A stretch of DNA of 13,523 nucleotides from assembly GCA_963578625.1 (NCBI GenBank), contig CAUZEO010000124.1, positions 1 to 13,523 on the forward strand, given 5' to 3'. The position numbers and the translations under genes are program-made. Every line of letters starts with the position of its first letter. Position 1 is the stretch's first letter. The notes below the pieces were generated by a model. That model did no database searches, was not told the origin of the DNA, and saw only the letters and a list, made by a program, of their open reading frames with translations. This stretch comes from CAUZEO01 sp963578625 (lineage in GTDB: Bacteria > Verrucomicrobiota > Kiritimatiellia > SLOV01). Of the stretch, positions 1 through 7,577 are shown piece after piece.

Positions 1-1
1 C

Positions 2-319
2 TTACAACCAGGATGCCGGCTGATTCGGAATCCAGCCCCGGGACATTACATCGCTAAGCGTGAGGGCGAGCATGATTCCCAGCCAGACGAAAGCACCGAT
101 AGCGACGACCCACAGGATCTTAGGGTTGTATTTTAGGTGCATGAAAATGCTGATGACGAGCGCCGCCTTGACGATGGCGATGCCGAGCATGACCACATTG
201 TTCATTACGCCCATGTTGAGATAGGCCGCTCCCACGGTGAGAAGAGTGAAAACCATCAGCGCTCCGAAGATCGCGAGGTACAGCCCTACCGGGCAAACAT
301 GATGTTCTGTGTCTGACAT
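2..319 (-). CDS. coxD: Cytochrome c oxidase subunit IV (CoxD/CtaF-like, prokaryotic type)
   Basis: A 105-residue, almost entirely hydrophobic protein with three predicted membrane helices at about residues 13-33, 41-62 and 68-89. The middle helix ends in IVKAALVISIFMHLKY (residues 49-64), which is characteristic of the prokaryotic cytochrome c oxidase subunit IV family (COX4_pro). This small subunit sits at the edge of the oxidase and is thought to help assembly or stability rather than catalysis. It is the last gene of the operon seen here, 12 bases after coxC. A Shine-Dalgarno-like AGGA lies about 10 bases before the ATG. The stop codon is the last thing in the window, so any transcription terminator lies outside. 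The C-terminal soluble tail of about 15 residues is unremarkable. Family assignment is by motif, size and position after coxC. Confidence 0.9.
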   Translation of the reverse strand: MSDTEHHVCPVGLYLAIFGALMVFTLLTVGAAYLNMGVMNNVVMLGIAIVKAALVISIFMHLKYNPKILWVVAIGAFVWLGIMLALTLSDVMSRGWIPNQPASWL

Positions 320-331
320 GAGCGTGGCTTC

Positions 332-1159
332 CTAGTGTCTACCGATAAGATACAACAACGGGAAAAGAAAAATCCATACGATGTCGACGAAATGCCAGTA
401 GAGGCCGAACATTTCAATCGGGGTATAATACTCGGTGGCAAACCGATTCTTCGCCGTTAAAACCAGGAGCCAGATGATCAGCCCGACCCCGATGACCATG
501 TGCAGCGCATGCATCCCGGTCATCATGAAATAGAATCCGACGAAAAGCTCAACTTCGCCCTGATTGATCTCGACGATTCCGTGACCGTTATCCTCGCCGG
601 CGGGTTCGGCATGTTCCGTGGGTTCCCCGTGCGCGGCCTCGGCCGCATGGTGATCCGCCGGCTCGCCGACCTCCGCGTGGACGGGTTCGTCATGTCCGAC
701 TGCAGCGGAGTGGTCGCCGTGGCCGGCAACCACGAATTTTCCATCGTCGTGGAATTCGAAATGGCGGCCGGGAATCATGTTGTGTTCGAATTTCGCGCTG
801 TATTCGACCACCTTGACACCGAGGAAAACGCATCCCAGGAACATGGTAATCACCAGCCACTTAATGATTCCCGCCTTTCTTCCCAGCTGCGCTGACCGAA
901 CCGCCAGGGCCATGGTCAAACTACTGCCGATAAGCACCACGGTATTAAAGCAACCCCAACCGATCGCCAGCGAATAGCTACCGGCGGAAAACGCTTCAGG
1001 AAACTTTAAGCGGTAGACGGCGTAGCCGCAGAAGAGGCCTCCGAAGAACATGATTTCCTGGGCCAGGAAAATCCACATGCCGAGGGAGGCAGCCTGCGAC
1101 TGCTGCTCCATGTCATCGAAGTGATGCGCAAGATATGGCGATGAATGCGCGTCAGACAT
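332..1159 (-). CDS. coxC: Cytochrome c oxidase subunit III with a histidine-rich loop
   Basis: A 275-residue integral membrane subunit of the heme-copper oxidase. It shows five membrane segments (about 24-49, 62-88, 98-120, 204-232 and 247-271), as in bacterial subunit III forms that lack the first two mitochondrial helices. The C-terminal FGLYWHFVDIVWIFLFPLLY (251-270) is the family signature. A longer in-frame ORF reaches 1201, but I chose the ATG at 1159: it overlaps the coxA stop by 8 bases, the same junction seen at two other places in this operon, and gives the usual MSDAHSSPYLAHHF-type N terminus. Between helices 3 and 4 lies an unusual insertion (about 131-195) rich in His, Glu and Ala, with eleven histidines. 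Subunit III binds no redox metal; it protects turnover and proton uptake. Confidence 0.93.
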   Translation of the reverse strand: MSDAHSSPYLAHHFDDMEQQSQAASLGMWIFLAQEIMFFGGLFCGYAVYRLKFPEAFSAGSYSLAIGWGCFNTVVLIGSSLTMALAVRSAQLGRKAGIIKWLVITMFLGCVFLGVKVVEYSAKFEHNMIPGRHFEFHDDGKFVVAGHGDHSAAVGHDEPVHAEVGEPADHHAAEAAHGEPTEHAEPAGEDNGHGIVEINQGEVELFVGFYFMMTGMHALHMVIGVGLIIWLLVLTAKNRFATEYYTPIEMFGLYWHFVDIVWIFLFPLLYLIGRH

Positions 1160-2792
1160 GGCGGGATCCCTTGGTGTACGCATAGGCTTCTTCCGTGACA
1201 ATCGGGTTTTTCACGAAATTGTGCGCTATCGGCGGGGACGTGGTTTCTTCCCACTCCAGGCCCTTGGCCCGCCACGGATTGGGGCCTGCCCTCTTTCCAA
1301 ACACGAGGGAGAACGGGAGATAGCACAGCACCATCAGGAAACCGAACCCAAGGACGGACGCGCCCGCGGATGAGAGCAACTGGAGGAGTTGCCACTGTTC
1401 CGGATACTCGTAATATCTCCGGGGCATGCCCAGGTAGCCGACGATAAATTGCGGGAAGAAGGTGAGGTTGAATCCGATAAATACAATGACGGAAGCAAAC
1501 TTTGCCGCAGTCTCGTTGTAAATGCGCCCAGTCATCTTGGGCCACCAGAAATGGAGGCCCGACAGGAACGCCAGAACCATCCCACCCACCATCACGTAGT
1601 GGAAATGCGCCACCACGAAATAGGTGTCGTGAAGATGAATATCGATTGCCAGCGTCGACAGGTACAACCCGGTGAGGCCGCCGACGGTGAACAGTCCGAT
1701 AAATCCGAGGGCATAAAGCATGGGTGTTTCGAACGAGACGGACCCCTTGTAGAGCGTGGCCACCCAGTTGAAGATCTTGATTGCGGTGGGAACTCCGACG
1801 AAAAACGTAAGGAAAGAGAAAATCAGTCCGGCGTAGACGGACTGGCTGCTTACGAAAAGATGATGCCCCCACACGAAGAAGCCGATGATGGCGATGGCAA
1901 GGCTGGAGAAGGCGATGAACTCGTACCCGAAGACGCGCTTGCGGCAGAAGCAGGCGATCACCTCGCTGATCACGCCGAACCCAGGCAAAATCATGATGTA
2001 TACGGCGGGGTGGGAATAGAACCAGAAGAGATGCTGAAAGAGGACCGGATCCCCACCCAGCGCCGGGTCGAAGATCCCGATTCCCAACCCCCGCTCGGCG
2101 ATGATCAACAACATGGTGATGGCGATGACCGGCGTGCCGAGCACCATGATGATACTGGTGGCGTAGGCCGCCCAGATGAAGAGCGGCAGCCGGAACCAGG
2201 TCATTCCCGGCGCGCGCATTTTGTGGACGGTGACGATGAAATTCAGGCCCGTGAGAATAGACGCGAAGCCTGCGACAAATACGCCGAAGGTCGCGGCGAT
2301 AACATGCCCGTTGGCATACGTCGAACTGTATGGCGTGTAGAATGTCCACCCGGTATCGACGCCGCCGTTAATGATAGCGAAGAGCGCGAACAGGCTCCCG
2401 ATCGAAAAGAGGTACCAGGTCAAGAGATTCAACCGTGGAAACGCGACGTCCTTGGCCCCAATCATCAATGGAATCAAAAAGTTCCCAAGCGTGGCGGGAA
2501 TGGAGGGCACGAGGAAAAAGAAAATCATCGCCACGCCGTGCATGGTGAACATCTTGTTGTAAATCTCGGCGGAAAGGAAATCACCCTGGGGGGTCATTAA
2601 CTCGATGCGGAACAGGGTTGCCGCAACCGCACCCACCAGGAAATAGAAGGTGATCGTGCACAGGTAGAGAATGCAGATCCGCTTGTGATCCAAGGTTAAC
2701 AGCCACGATTTAACCGTGGTTGCCCAATTCAGGTAGTGGATCCGACGTTCCTCGGGAGCCACTTCATTCGCCGTAACACCTGGCGCACTCAT
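1152..2792 (-). CDS. coxA: Cytochrome c oxidase subunit I (caa3-type, A2 heme-copper oxidase)
   Basis: The 546-residue catalytic subunit, which reduces oxygen to water and pumps protons. Visible ligands: H85 and H398 for the low-spin heme, H396 for the high-spin heme, H261, H310 and H311 for CuB, and the cross-linkable Y265. The K-channel lysine is K339 in PTAIKIFNW, and the D-channel entry aspartate is D115 in GAKDVAFPRLN. Before the CuB histidine the sequence is FYSHPAVY: the helix VI glutamate of A1 oxidases is absent and replaced by the Tyr-Ser pair (259-260), which defines the A2 subfamily found in Thermus and Rhodothermus caa3 enzymes. Twelve or so hydrophobic segments are present. The start forms an ATGA overlap with the coxB stop, with GAGGA seven bases upstream. 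The heme type (a3 rather than o3) is inferred from the caa3 context. Confidence 0.97.
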   Translation of the reverse strand: MSAPGVTANEVAPEERRIHYLNWATTVKSWLLTLDHKRICILYLCTITFYFLVGAVAATLFRIELMTPQGDFLSAEIYNKMFTMHGVAMIFFFLVPSIPATLGNFLIPLMIGAKDVAFPRLNLLTWYLFSIGSLFALFAIINGGVDTGWTFYTPYSSTYANGHVIAATFGVFVAGFASILTGLNFIVTVHKMRAPGMTWFRLPLFIWAAYATSIIMVLGTPVIAITMLLIIAERGLGIGIFDPALGGDPVLFQHLFWFYSHPAVYIMILPGFGVISEVIACFCRKRVFGYEFIAFSSLAIAIIGFFVWGHHLFVSSQSVYAGLIFSFLTFFVGVPTAIKIFNWVATLYKGSVSFETPMLYALGFIGLFTVGGLTGLYLSTLAIDIHLHDTYFVVAHFHYVMVGGMVLAFLSGLHFWWPKMTGRIYNETAAKFASVIVFIGFNLTFFPQFIVGYLGMPRRYYEYPEQWQLLQLLSSAGASVLGFGFLMVLCYLPFSLVFGKRAGPNPWRAKGLEWEETTSPPIAHNFVKNPIVTEEAYAYTKGSRHV

Positions 2793-3838
2793 TGTTCCAT
2801 CCTCACATACCGTTGACCGGTCGTATCCGGTTCCAAGGCGTCGTTCAATAACGCGCTTTCCGGTGATTCGGGGGTTTCCTCGTCGGTTGTTGAATCTGCT
2901 TCTTCGGTGCCGGCGATCGATTTGAGGTAAGCGATGATCTGCGTTATCTGTGCGTCCGTGACCATCCCTTTGAAACTGGGCATCACCTTGGGGTATCCCC
3001 TCACGATCTGGCCTTGCGGATTCATCATCGAATCCTTGATATAATTCTCATCCGCAAGAATTTCCCCTCCGGAATCGAGTGGCTGCATGGTGCCGAAGAC
3101 TCCCGCCAGGTTGGGCCCCTGGGAATTCTTTCCGTCATGGTGGCAGGTCGCGCAGCCCAGGGAAGTAAACAGCAGTTCGCCCGCTTCCACCGGGGAGAGT
3201 GACGCGTCGGCGCCCCCCTCCAGCCAGGACTCGTAATCGGACGGCGTCATGACATACACCTTGCCACCCATCCGGGAGTGTTCTGTGCCACAGAATTCCG
3301 CGCAGAAGAGATGGTAGGTGCCGATTTTCGTGGGGGTGAACCAAAGCTGAGTGTACCGACCGGGCAACACATCCTGCTTCACCCGGAACTCCGGGACATA
3401 AAAACTGTGAATCACGTCTTCCGACGTCATGGTGCACTTTACCGGCTGACCGAGTGGGACGTGGAGGTTGTTGATTTCCCGTTTCCCATTCGGGTGCTGA
3501 ATCTTCCACATCCATTGTTTTCCAGTCACCAGGATTTCCATAGCGTCAGCCGGAACGATCCGCATCTTGAAAAACAGGTGGGCACCCCAGAAAAACATCA
3601 CAAATGCGAGGATCAGGGGAACGACTGACCATACGATTTCCAACAGGTTGCTTCCATGAATCTCTTCGGGCGCCGGCTCGTCTTCGCTTTTCCTGCGATA
3701 TCGAATCCCTAAATAAAGTAACGCCAGCGCAATCCCCACCGTGAAGATCACGCTCACTATGGTTAGGAACCAATAAAGCAGATCGACTTCACCGGCAAAG
3801 CTTGATGCGGCTTCAGGAAATAGTTCGAATTCGTTCAT
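2789..3838 (-). CDS. coxB: Cytochrome c oxidase subunit II with fused cytochrome c domain (caa3)
   Basis: A 349-residue subunit with two N-terminal membrane helices (about 20-45 and 65-90), a cupredoxin CuA domain and a fused cytochrome c domain. CuA ligands are visible as H144, C179, C183, H187 and M190 in the FCAEFCGTEHSRM block. The heme motif CATCH is at 229-233 and the likely axial methionine is M286 in VMPSF. The fused heme domain makes this a caa3-type subunit that takes electrons from a c-type cytochrome or directly from alternative complex III and passes them to CuA. After the heme domain there is an acidic, low-complexity tail from about 311 to the end. It starts 19 bases after the SCO gene, which probably helps load its CuA site. 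I see no good Shine-Dalgarno sequence before the ATG. Confidence 0.96.
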   Translation of the reverse strand: MNEFELFPEAASSFAGEVDLLYWFLTIVSVIFTVGIALALLYLGIRYRRKSEDEPAPEEIHGSNLLEIVWSVVPLILAFVMFFWGAHLFFKMRIVPADAMEILVTGKQWMWKIQHPNGKREINNLHVPLGQPVKCTMTSEDVIHSFYVPEFRVKQDVLPGRYTQLWFTPTKIGTYHLFCAEFCGTEHSRMGGKVYVMTPSDYESWLEGGADASLSPVEAGELLFTSLGCATCHHDGKNSQGPNLAGVFGTMQPLDSGGEILADENYIKDSMMNPQGQIVRGYPKVMPSFKGMVTDAQITQIIAYLKSIAGTEEADSTTDEETPESPESALLNDALEPDTTGQRYVRMEQ

Positions 3839-3857
3839 TCTATGGGCTATTTACAAG

Positions 3858-4706
3858 TTATGATTGTTTCAGAGCCATCGTGCGCATCGCCCGTTTCTCC
3901 CGTTTCTCCCGTCGCAGCAGGACGAACATCAAAGATCCCAGGGCGACAAGGGTAATTGCGCTCGCGATTCTCAAAATATTCATGATGAAAAAGGAATACT
4001 CTCCGGTTACGTGGTCGTACCGGAAGCAGATCAATGAAAGCTTATCGATGATGGTTCCGATCTGCCGGCGCGATGCTTCCACCAGGCTCAACCGGAGGTC
4101 GCGCGGTTCGTAGACGATGCCCGGCAACATGCGGGAGACCACGCCATCCTGGGTGGCAACCACAATGCCGCTGCCATGCGCGAATTCGTCGGTCTTGGGG
4201 TCGTACTTGAATCCGTAGCCGACCGCATCCGCGAGTTTCTCGATCTGGTCTTGCTCGCCCACCAGGAAATGCCAACCGCTCTCGGTTTCCGGCCGGCCGT
4301 ACGCCTCCAGATACTTTTCTTTCTTGTTGGCCGCGAGAACATGGGTTTCTTCGTGATCAATGCTCACCGCTACGACCTGAAAATCCTCGCCCGGTTCGTA
4401 CGAGATTCTACCGAGACTATCCACCATGCCGTTGAGGATCAACGTGCAGAGCATCGGGCATTCGTAATAGACCAGAGCGAGCACCACCGGCTTGCCGTCG
4501 AAATAGGAACCGAAATCGACCACCGCCCCCGTACTGTCCCGAAATCGAAGGTTAAGAGGGATTTGCGCATTGAGTTTCTGCTCAAATTTTATGTCCGAGT
4601 TCGGGGACGCCGGGACCGCGGACTGAGCAAACGATGACGGGGCAGCGCCACAGCCAACCGCCAGGCATGCGATTCCAATCATTCTGATGACTTTTCGAAT
4701 TCGCAT
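3858..4706 (-). CDS. SCO1/SenC/PrrC-family copper chaperone with C-terminal membrane anchor
   Basis: A 282-residue thioredoxin-fold protein of the SCO family, which delivers copper to, or reduces the cysteines of, the CuA site of oxidase subunit II. The copper-binding CPMLC is at 83-87 and the distal histidine ligand is probably H177 in EFAHGSG. The N terminus is a signal sequence; cleavage after SFA at about residue 27 or lipidation at C19 (LAVGC, a relaxed lipobox) are both possible. A second hydrophobic helix lies at about 240-264, followed by a strongly basic tail, so the mature protein is probably anchored at its C terminus with the thioredoxin domain outside. It lies between the unnamed 145-residue gene (4 bases away) and coxB (19 bases away), fitting a role in CuA assembly of this oxidase. 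Confidence 0.9.
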   Translation of the reverse strand: MRIRKVIRMIGIACLAVGCGAAPSSFAQSAVPASPNSDIKFEQKLNAQIPLNLRFRDSTGAVVDFGSYFDGKPVVLALVYYECPMLCTLILNGMVDSLGRISYEPGEDFQVVAVSIDHEETHVLAANKKEKYLEAYGRPETESGWHFLVGEQDQIEKLADAVGYGFKYDPKTDEFAHGSGIVVATQDGVVSRMLPGIVYEPRDLRLSLVEASRRQIGTIIDKLSLICFRYDHVTGEYSFFIMNILRIASAITLVALGSLMFVLLRREKREKRAMRTMALKQS

Positions 4707-4710
4707 CGAC

Positions 4711-5148
4711 TTACTCGGAGGACTCCGTGCCCTCCTGGTCCATACCCGGGACCGGCTCGAAAACCGGAATGCCGGATTCAGCTACGATTTCCACGGCCCT
4801 GTCGATCGGGATCTTTGCCAACCCCGCATCCGAATCAATCCATTCATAGTGAGCCACCAGGTTCTGCTCGGTGCGGCGATGCTCGGCCAGTTCGTCACGG
4901 GGAAAGACCTGGAGCCGGGGGCCGGGAGGCAGGGTACGCTCCCGCGCCAGCGGAGAGGCAACATTGTTGCCCTTTTCCGTATCCCACTCCTCGTATTTGT
5001 TCATCATCATCTTCATCGCCACGAAGGTCAACGCAGTCGTTACCAGGACAGTCGCGACCGAGATGACGATTCCACGAATATGGATATCGTTGTCCTGCCA
5101 GTCAGGATTCGGATTTTTTGCGTCCATGCTTTGCGGCTTCTTATCCAT
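4711..5148 (-). CDS. Unnamed membrane-anchored protein between actF and SCO genes
   Basis: A 145-residue protein for which I do not recognise a named function. The first 26 residues are polar, then one membrane helix runs from about 27 to 45, then a soluble region of about 95 residues, presumably periplasmic. The soluble part includes GPRLQVFP (76-83), an acidic/basic helix around 84-98, YEWID (101-105) and AKIPIDRAVEIVAESGIP (111-128). I recall a similar pattern in small unannotated proteins beside SCO and oxidase genes in Acidobacteria, Planctomycetes and Verrucomicrobia, but I cannot check it. No Cys or CXXCH is present, so it is not a cytochrome or an obvious copper protein. The ATG at 5148 overlaps the actF stop by 8 bases and has GGAGG nine bases upstream. 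Likely an assembly factor or accessory subunit, by context only. Confidence 0.85.
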   Translation of the reverse strand: MDKKPQSMDAKNPNPDWQDNDIHIRGIVISVATVLVTTALTFVAMKMMMNKYEEWDTEKGNNVASPLARERTLPPGPRLQVFPRDELAEHRRTEQNLVAHYEWIDSDAGLAKIPIDRAVEIVAESGIPVFEPVPGMDQEGTESSE

Positions 5149-6403
5149 GAGGTACGGCCTCCGTGGTCACTGGACTCGCATCAAAACGTGGATCGTGAAG
5201 CGGCAGCAGCGGCCTCCGTCTTAGCTGTCCCAGGAAACACCAGACATAAACCGACAACAACGTCAGCGGCAGCACGACGTGAATCAGCGCGATCTTGAAG
5301 CCCTCCGGATAAAACGCGGGCATGATCTGCCAATACAAGTCCACGATCCGGGTTGCGAGAATCCAGTACGCGACCTTGATCAGAATGTTCTTATTCAATT
5401 TCGCGTGGCGCATCAGAAGGATCAGGAACGGCACCGCAAAGTGGAACAGCATCAACATGACGGCAACAATATTCCAACCGGTGCCGGACCGGGCGATGTA
5501 ATAGGGAATTTCCTCCGGGAGATTCGCCGCCCAGATAATCAGGTACTGCCCGATCGAGGTATACGCCCACAAGACCCCGAACGCGAAAGTAAGCGTGCCG
5601 ACATCGTGAAAAACCACCTTGGTCATTTTGTCGGAGAGCGGTTTGTACTTCGAAAGCTTGGTGCCGACAATGATGCAGAACGCCAGCGTGGTGAGACCCT
5701 GGGAGATAAAGAAGATGGGGCCATACATCGACGAAAACCAGTGCGGCTCAAGGGACATGACCCAGTCCCAACCAGCTACGGTGGCCGCCAGTACATACAG
5801 GACAACGCCGGGACCGCTGAGTATTCGCATCGGCCGGTTTAAGGTGATGTCGCCCGTCTCGTCCTGCCGGATCGACCACATATTGAGAAAGAAGGCGAGA
5901 CCTCCCCAGACCAGGAAAATGATGACAGCGCGCATCAGGAAGCCGCCGAAGTTCAGGTAGGCGGATTTCTTTTCGAGTACCGGGTCCCCTTCCGAGCCAT
6001 ACCAGCCACCGTGATCGGGACTCTCGGCGTGAACGGCCGCTCCGTCTTCCGCGGTCTGGGCTTCATGTACGACGCCGCGATCCGCGCCGTACAGATGGTT
6101 CATTCCACCCATGACGATGGGAACAAACAGGAGCACCATCACCGGCAGGAGACGGGTATTTGCTTCAAGAATTTTCCGCAGAGCAAATCCCCAATGCCCG
6201 CCGGTCAGGTGATGGAGCATCAGGAACCCGAGGCTCCCCGCGGGAATGCCCACCACAAGAATGTAGCCCAGCAAATAGGCCTGCCAAAATGGGCCGGATC
6301 CGGAAATCCCCCACAGAATCAAGGACAGGGCGATAAGAACCGCGCTTATGGTAAATGCTTTACCCTGAGCCTTTTCCAGTTTCGCCTGGAGCGATTCAGT
6401 CAT
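5141..6403 (-). CDS. actF: Alternative complex III membrane subunit ActF (NrfD-like)
   Basis: A 420-residue polytopic membrane protein with about ten predicted helices, related to NrfD/PsrC and to ActC. In alternative complex III it forms the second large membrane subunit and is often annotated as quinol:cytochrome c oxidoreductase. Family-like blocks include WDWVMSLEPHWFSSMYG (212-228) and QYLIIWAANLPEE (286-298). A hydrophilic loop at about 105-146 carries several His, Asp and Glu residues. Three in-frame ATGs are possible (6442, 6409, 6403). I chose 6403 because GGAG lies 10 bases upstream, the 8-base overlap with the actE stop matches two other junctions in this operon, and the protein then starts MTESLQAKLEKAQ; 6409 is nearly as good. 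The gene overlaps the 145-residue gene at its 3' end. Confidence 0.93.
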   Translation of the reverse strand: MTESLQAKLEKAQGKAFTISAVLIALSLILWGISGSGPFWQAYLLGYILVVGIPAGSLGFLMLHHLTGGHWGFALRKILEANTRLLPVMVLLFVPIVMGGMNHLYGADRGVVHEAQTAEDGAAVHAESPDHGGWYGSEGDPVLEKKSAYLNFGGFLMRAVIIFLVWGGLAFFLNMWSIRQDETGDITLNRPMRILSGPGVVLYVLAATVAGWDWVMSLEPHWFSSMYGPIFFISQGLTTLAFCIIVGTKLSKYKPLSDKMTKVVFHDVGTLTFAFGVLWAYTSIGQYLIIWAANLPEEIPYYIARSGTGWNIVAVMLMLFHFAVPFLILLMRHAKLNKNILIKVAYWILATRIVDLYWQIMPAFYPEGFKIALIHVVLPLTLLSVYVWCFLGQLRRRPLLPLHDPRFDASPVTTEAVPHG

Positions 6404-7007
6404 GCTCATCGTGCTCCAGTGCCTCAAGGTGGGTTCGATCATCTTCCGGCAATTTCGCCGCGCTCGCGTACTGGCTCAGCTGCAGCGCGCGAATATAGGA
6501 TACCACTGCCCAGCGGTCTTCCGGTTTCAATTGGTAGCCGTAGCCGGACATCACGCCAAAGCCGTTCGAAATCACATCGAAGATATATCCTACTGGCTTG
6601 TCGGGGTTCGAGCGGAGATCGTCGGTGTGGTAATTTGAAGGTTGCTTGTAGCCTCGCTGCACAATCATGCCGTTTCCGTATCCTGATTCCCCGTGGCAGG
6701 GAGTACAGTAAATGCGGAACCGGTTCTGGCCTCGCAGCACCACCTCCCGGGTCACTTCAATAGGAATCTCGGTCAGGAAATCGCCATTCTCATCCCGTCC
6801 GCGGTACAACGCGTCATCTTCATTGAGATGTCCAACCGGAACCGTCCCCGGCACAAGTTCCCGGGCTGACCGGTTGTCTCCGAAGAACGTGGTCTTCTCG
6901 TACGGTTCGAATTTGGGCTGGTCGAACATGTTTCTGCGAATTCCGCAGCCGGGGGTCAGTGTTGCCACGACCACTAGTGCAGCGCAGATGGTGAATGGAT
7001 GGTTCAT
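6396..7007 (-). CDS. actE: Alternative complex III monoheme cytochrome c subunit ActE
   Basis: A 203-residue exported monoheme cytochrome c. The heme motif CTPCH is at 101-105 and the probable axial methionine is M153 in FGVMSGYG. The N terminus is a short signal sequence ending in LTPGC (C21), a plausible though non-classical lipobox, fitting a lipid-anchored subunit as known for ActE elsewhere. In the complex ActE receives electrons from the ActB/ActA side and is a candidate exit point towards the oxidase. A longer in-frame ORF extends to 7268 inside actD, but its extra 87 residues are arginine-rich and lie in the shadow of actD. The ATG at 7007 is five bases after the actD stop, is preceded by GGGGTGA and gives a proper signal peptide. 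Confidence 0.93.
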   Translation of the reverse strand: MNHPFTICAALVVVATLTPGCGIRRNMFDQPKFEPYEKTTFFGDNRSARELVPGTVPVGHLNEDDALYRGRDENGDFLTEIPIEVTREVVLRGQNRFRIYCTPCHGESGYGNGMIVQRGYKQPSNYHTDDLRSNPDKPVGYIFDVISNGFGVMSGYGYQLKPEDRWAVVSYIRALQLSQYASAAKLPEDDRTHLEALEHDEHD

Positions 7008-7012
7008 AGACT

Positions 7013-7561
7013 TCACCCCGACACCTCGTGCACTTCCACCGCGCCGGCGGCTTTCAAAAACGCGCGTGTCGATGCGCCGTCGTACTTCGGGTCTTCCGCC
7101 TCGATGGAAAGAAAAAATCCGTCGTTGCTGGCTCTTTCGAAATCCGGAGTGTTGAACACGGGATGGTACGGCTGCGGGAGACCATTTAACCCCAACATGA
7201 AAAACATGGAGCTGAGCCCGGCGAGAAGAATCATGCACTCGAAAATGATGGGAATAAAAATCGGCCAACTGAAATAGGGCCGGCCGCCGACGTTAAGCGG
7301 ATATGCTATGGCGGAAACCCAGTACTGAAGCGCCAGGCCCCCCAACGCCCCGGTTATTCCCGCAACCAGGACGATGGCGGACAGTTTACTCCGCTTCATG
7401 CCCAATGCCTCCGCCAGCCCGTGAACCGGAAATGGGGAGTGCCCGTCCGTCTTCGTATACCCCTCGGCGCACGTCTTCCGCGCTGCCTCGTAAAGGGCTT
7501 CGGGCGATTCGAACCGGGCCACCAGTCCGAACAGCTTGGGCATATTTTCCATCTCACTCAT
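7013..7561 (-). CDS. actD: Alternative complex III subunit ActD (DUF3341 family)
   Basis: A 182-residue protein with a soluble N-terminal region and two membrane helices (about 60-82 and 100-124). The block SPFPVHG (42-48), followed by LAEALG, is the hallmark of the ActD/DUF3341 family. ActD has no cofactor and packs against the NrfD-like subunits on the cytoplasmic side. The C-terminal 55 residues are again soluble. It follows actC after 16 bases and precedes actE by 5. The first ATG is used here, but ATGs at residues 4 and 7 are also possible; the one at residue 7 has a GGA closer to ideal spacing, so the exact N terminus is open. Family identity is clear from motif, size and gene order. 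Confidence 0.93.
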   Translation of the reverse strand: MSEMENMPKLFGLVARFESPEALYEAARKTCAEGYTKTDGHSPFPVHGLAEALGMKRSKLSAIVLVAGITGALGGLALQYWVSAIAYPLNVGGRPYFSWPIFIPIIFECMILLAGLSSMFFMLGLNGLPQPYHPVFNTPDFERASNDGFFLSIEAEDPKYDGASTRAFLKAAGAVEVHEVSG

Positions 7562-7577
7562 TCAATAAACCGTTGGC

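Noticed and set aside
1006..2349. A 447-codon minus-strand frame overlapping coxA and coxC
   Set aside because: Same-strand alternative frame of coxA and coxC; Arg/His-rich and without domain features, so it is not evidence of a frameshift.
1389..2600. A 403-codon plus-strand open frame opposite coxA
   Set aside because: It is a shadow: coxA has every catalytic residue, and the antisense product is a low-complexity, charged sequence with no recognisable domain.
6396..7268. Long 290-residue version of ActE
   Set aside because: The first 87 residues lie within actD in another frame and are Arg/Ser-rich; the ATG at 7007 gives a clear signal sequence and correct spacing.
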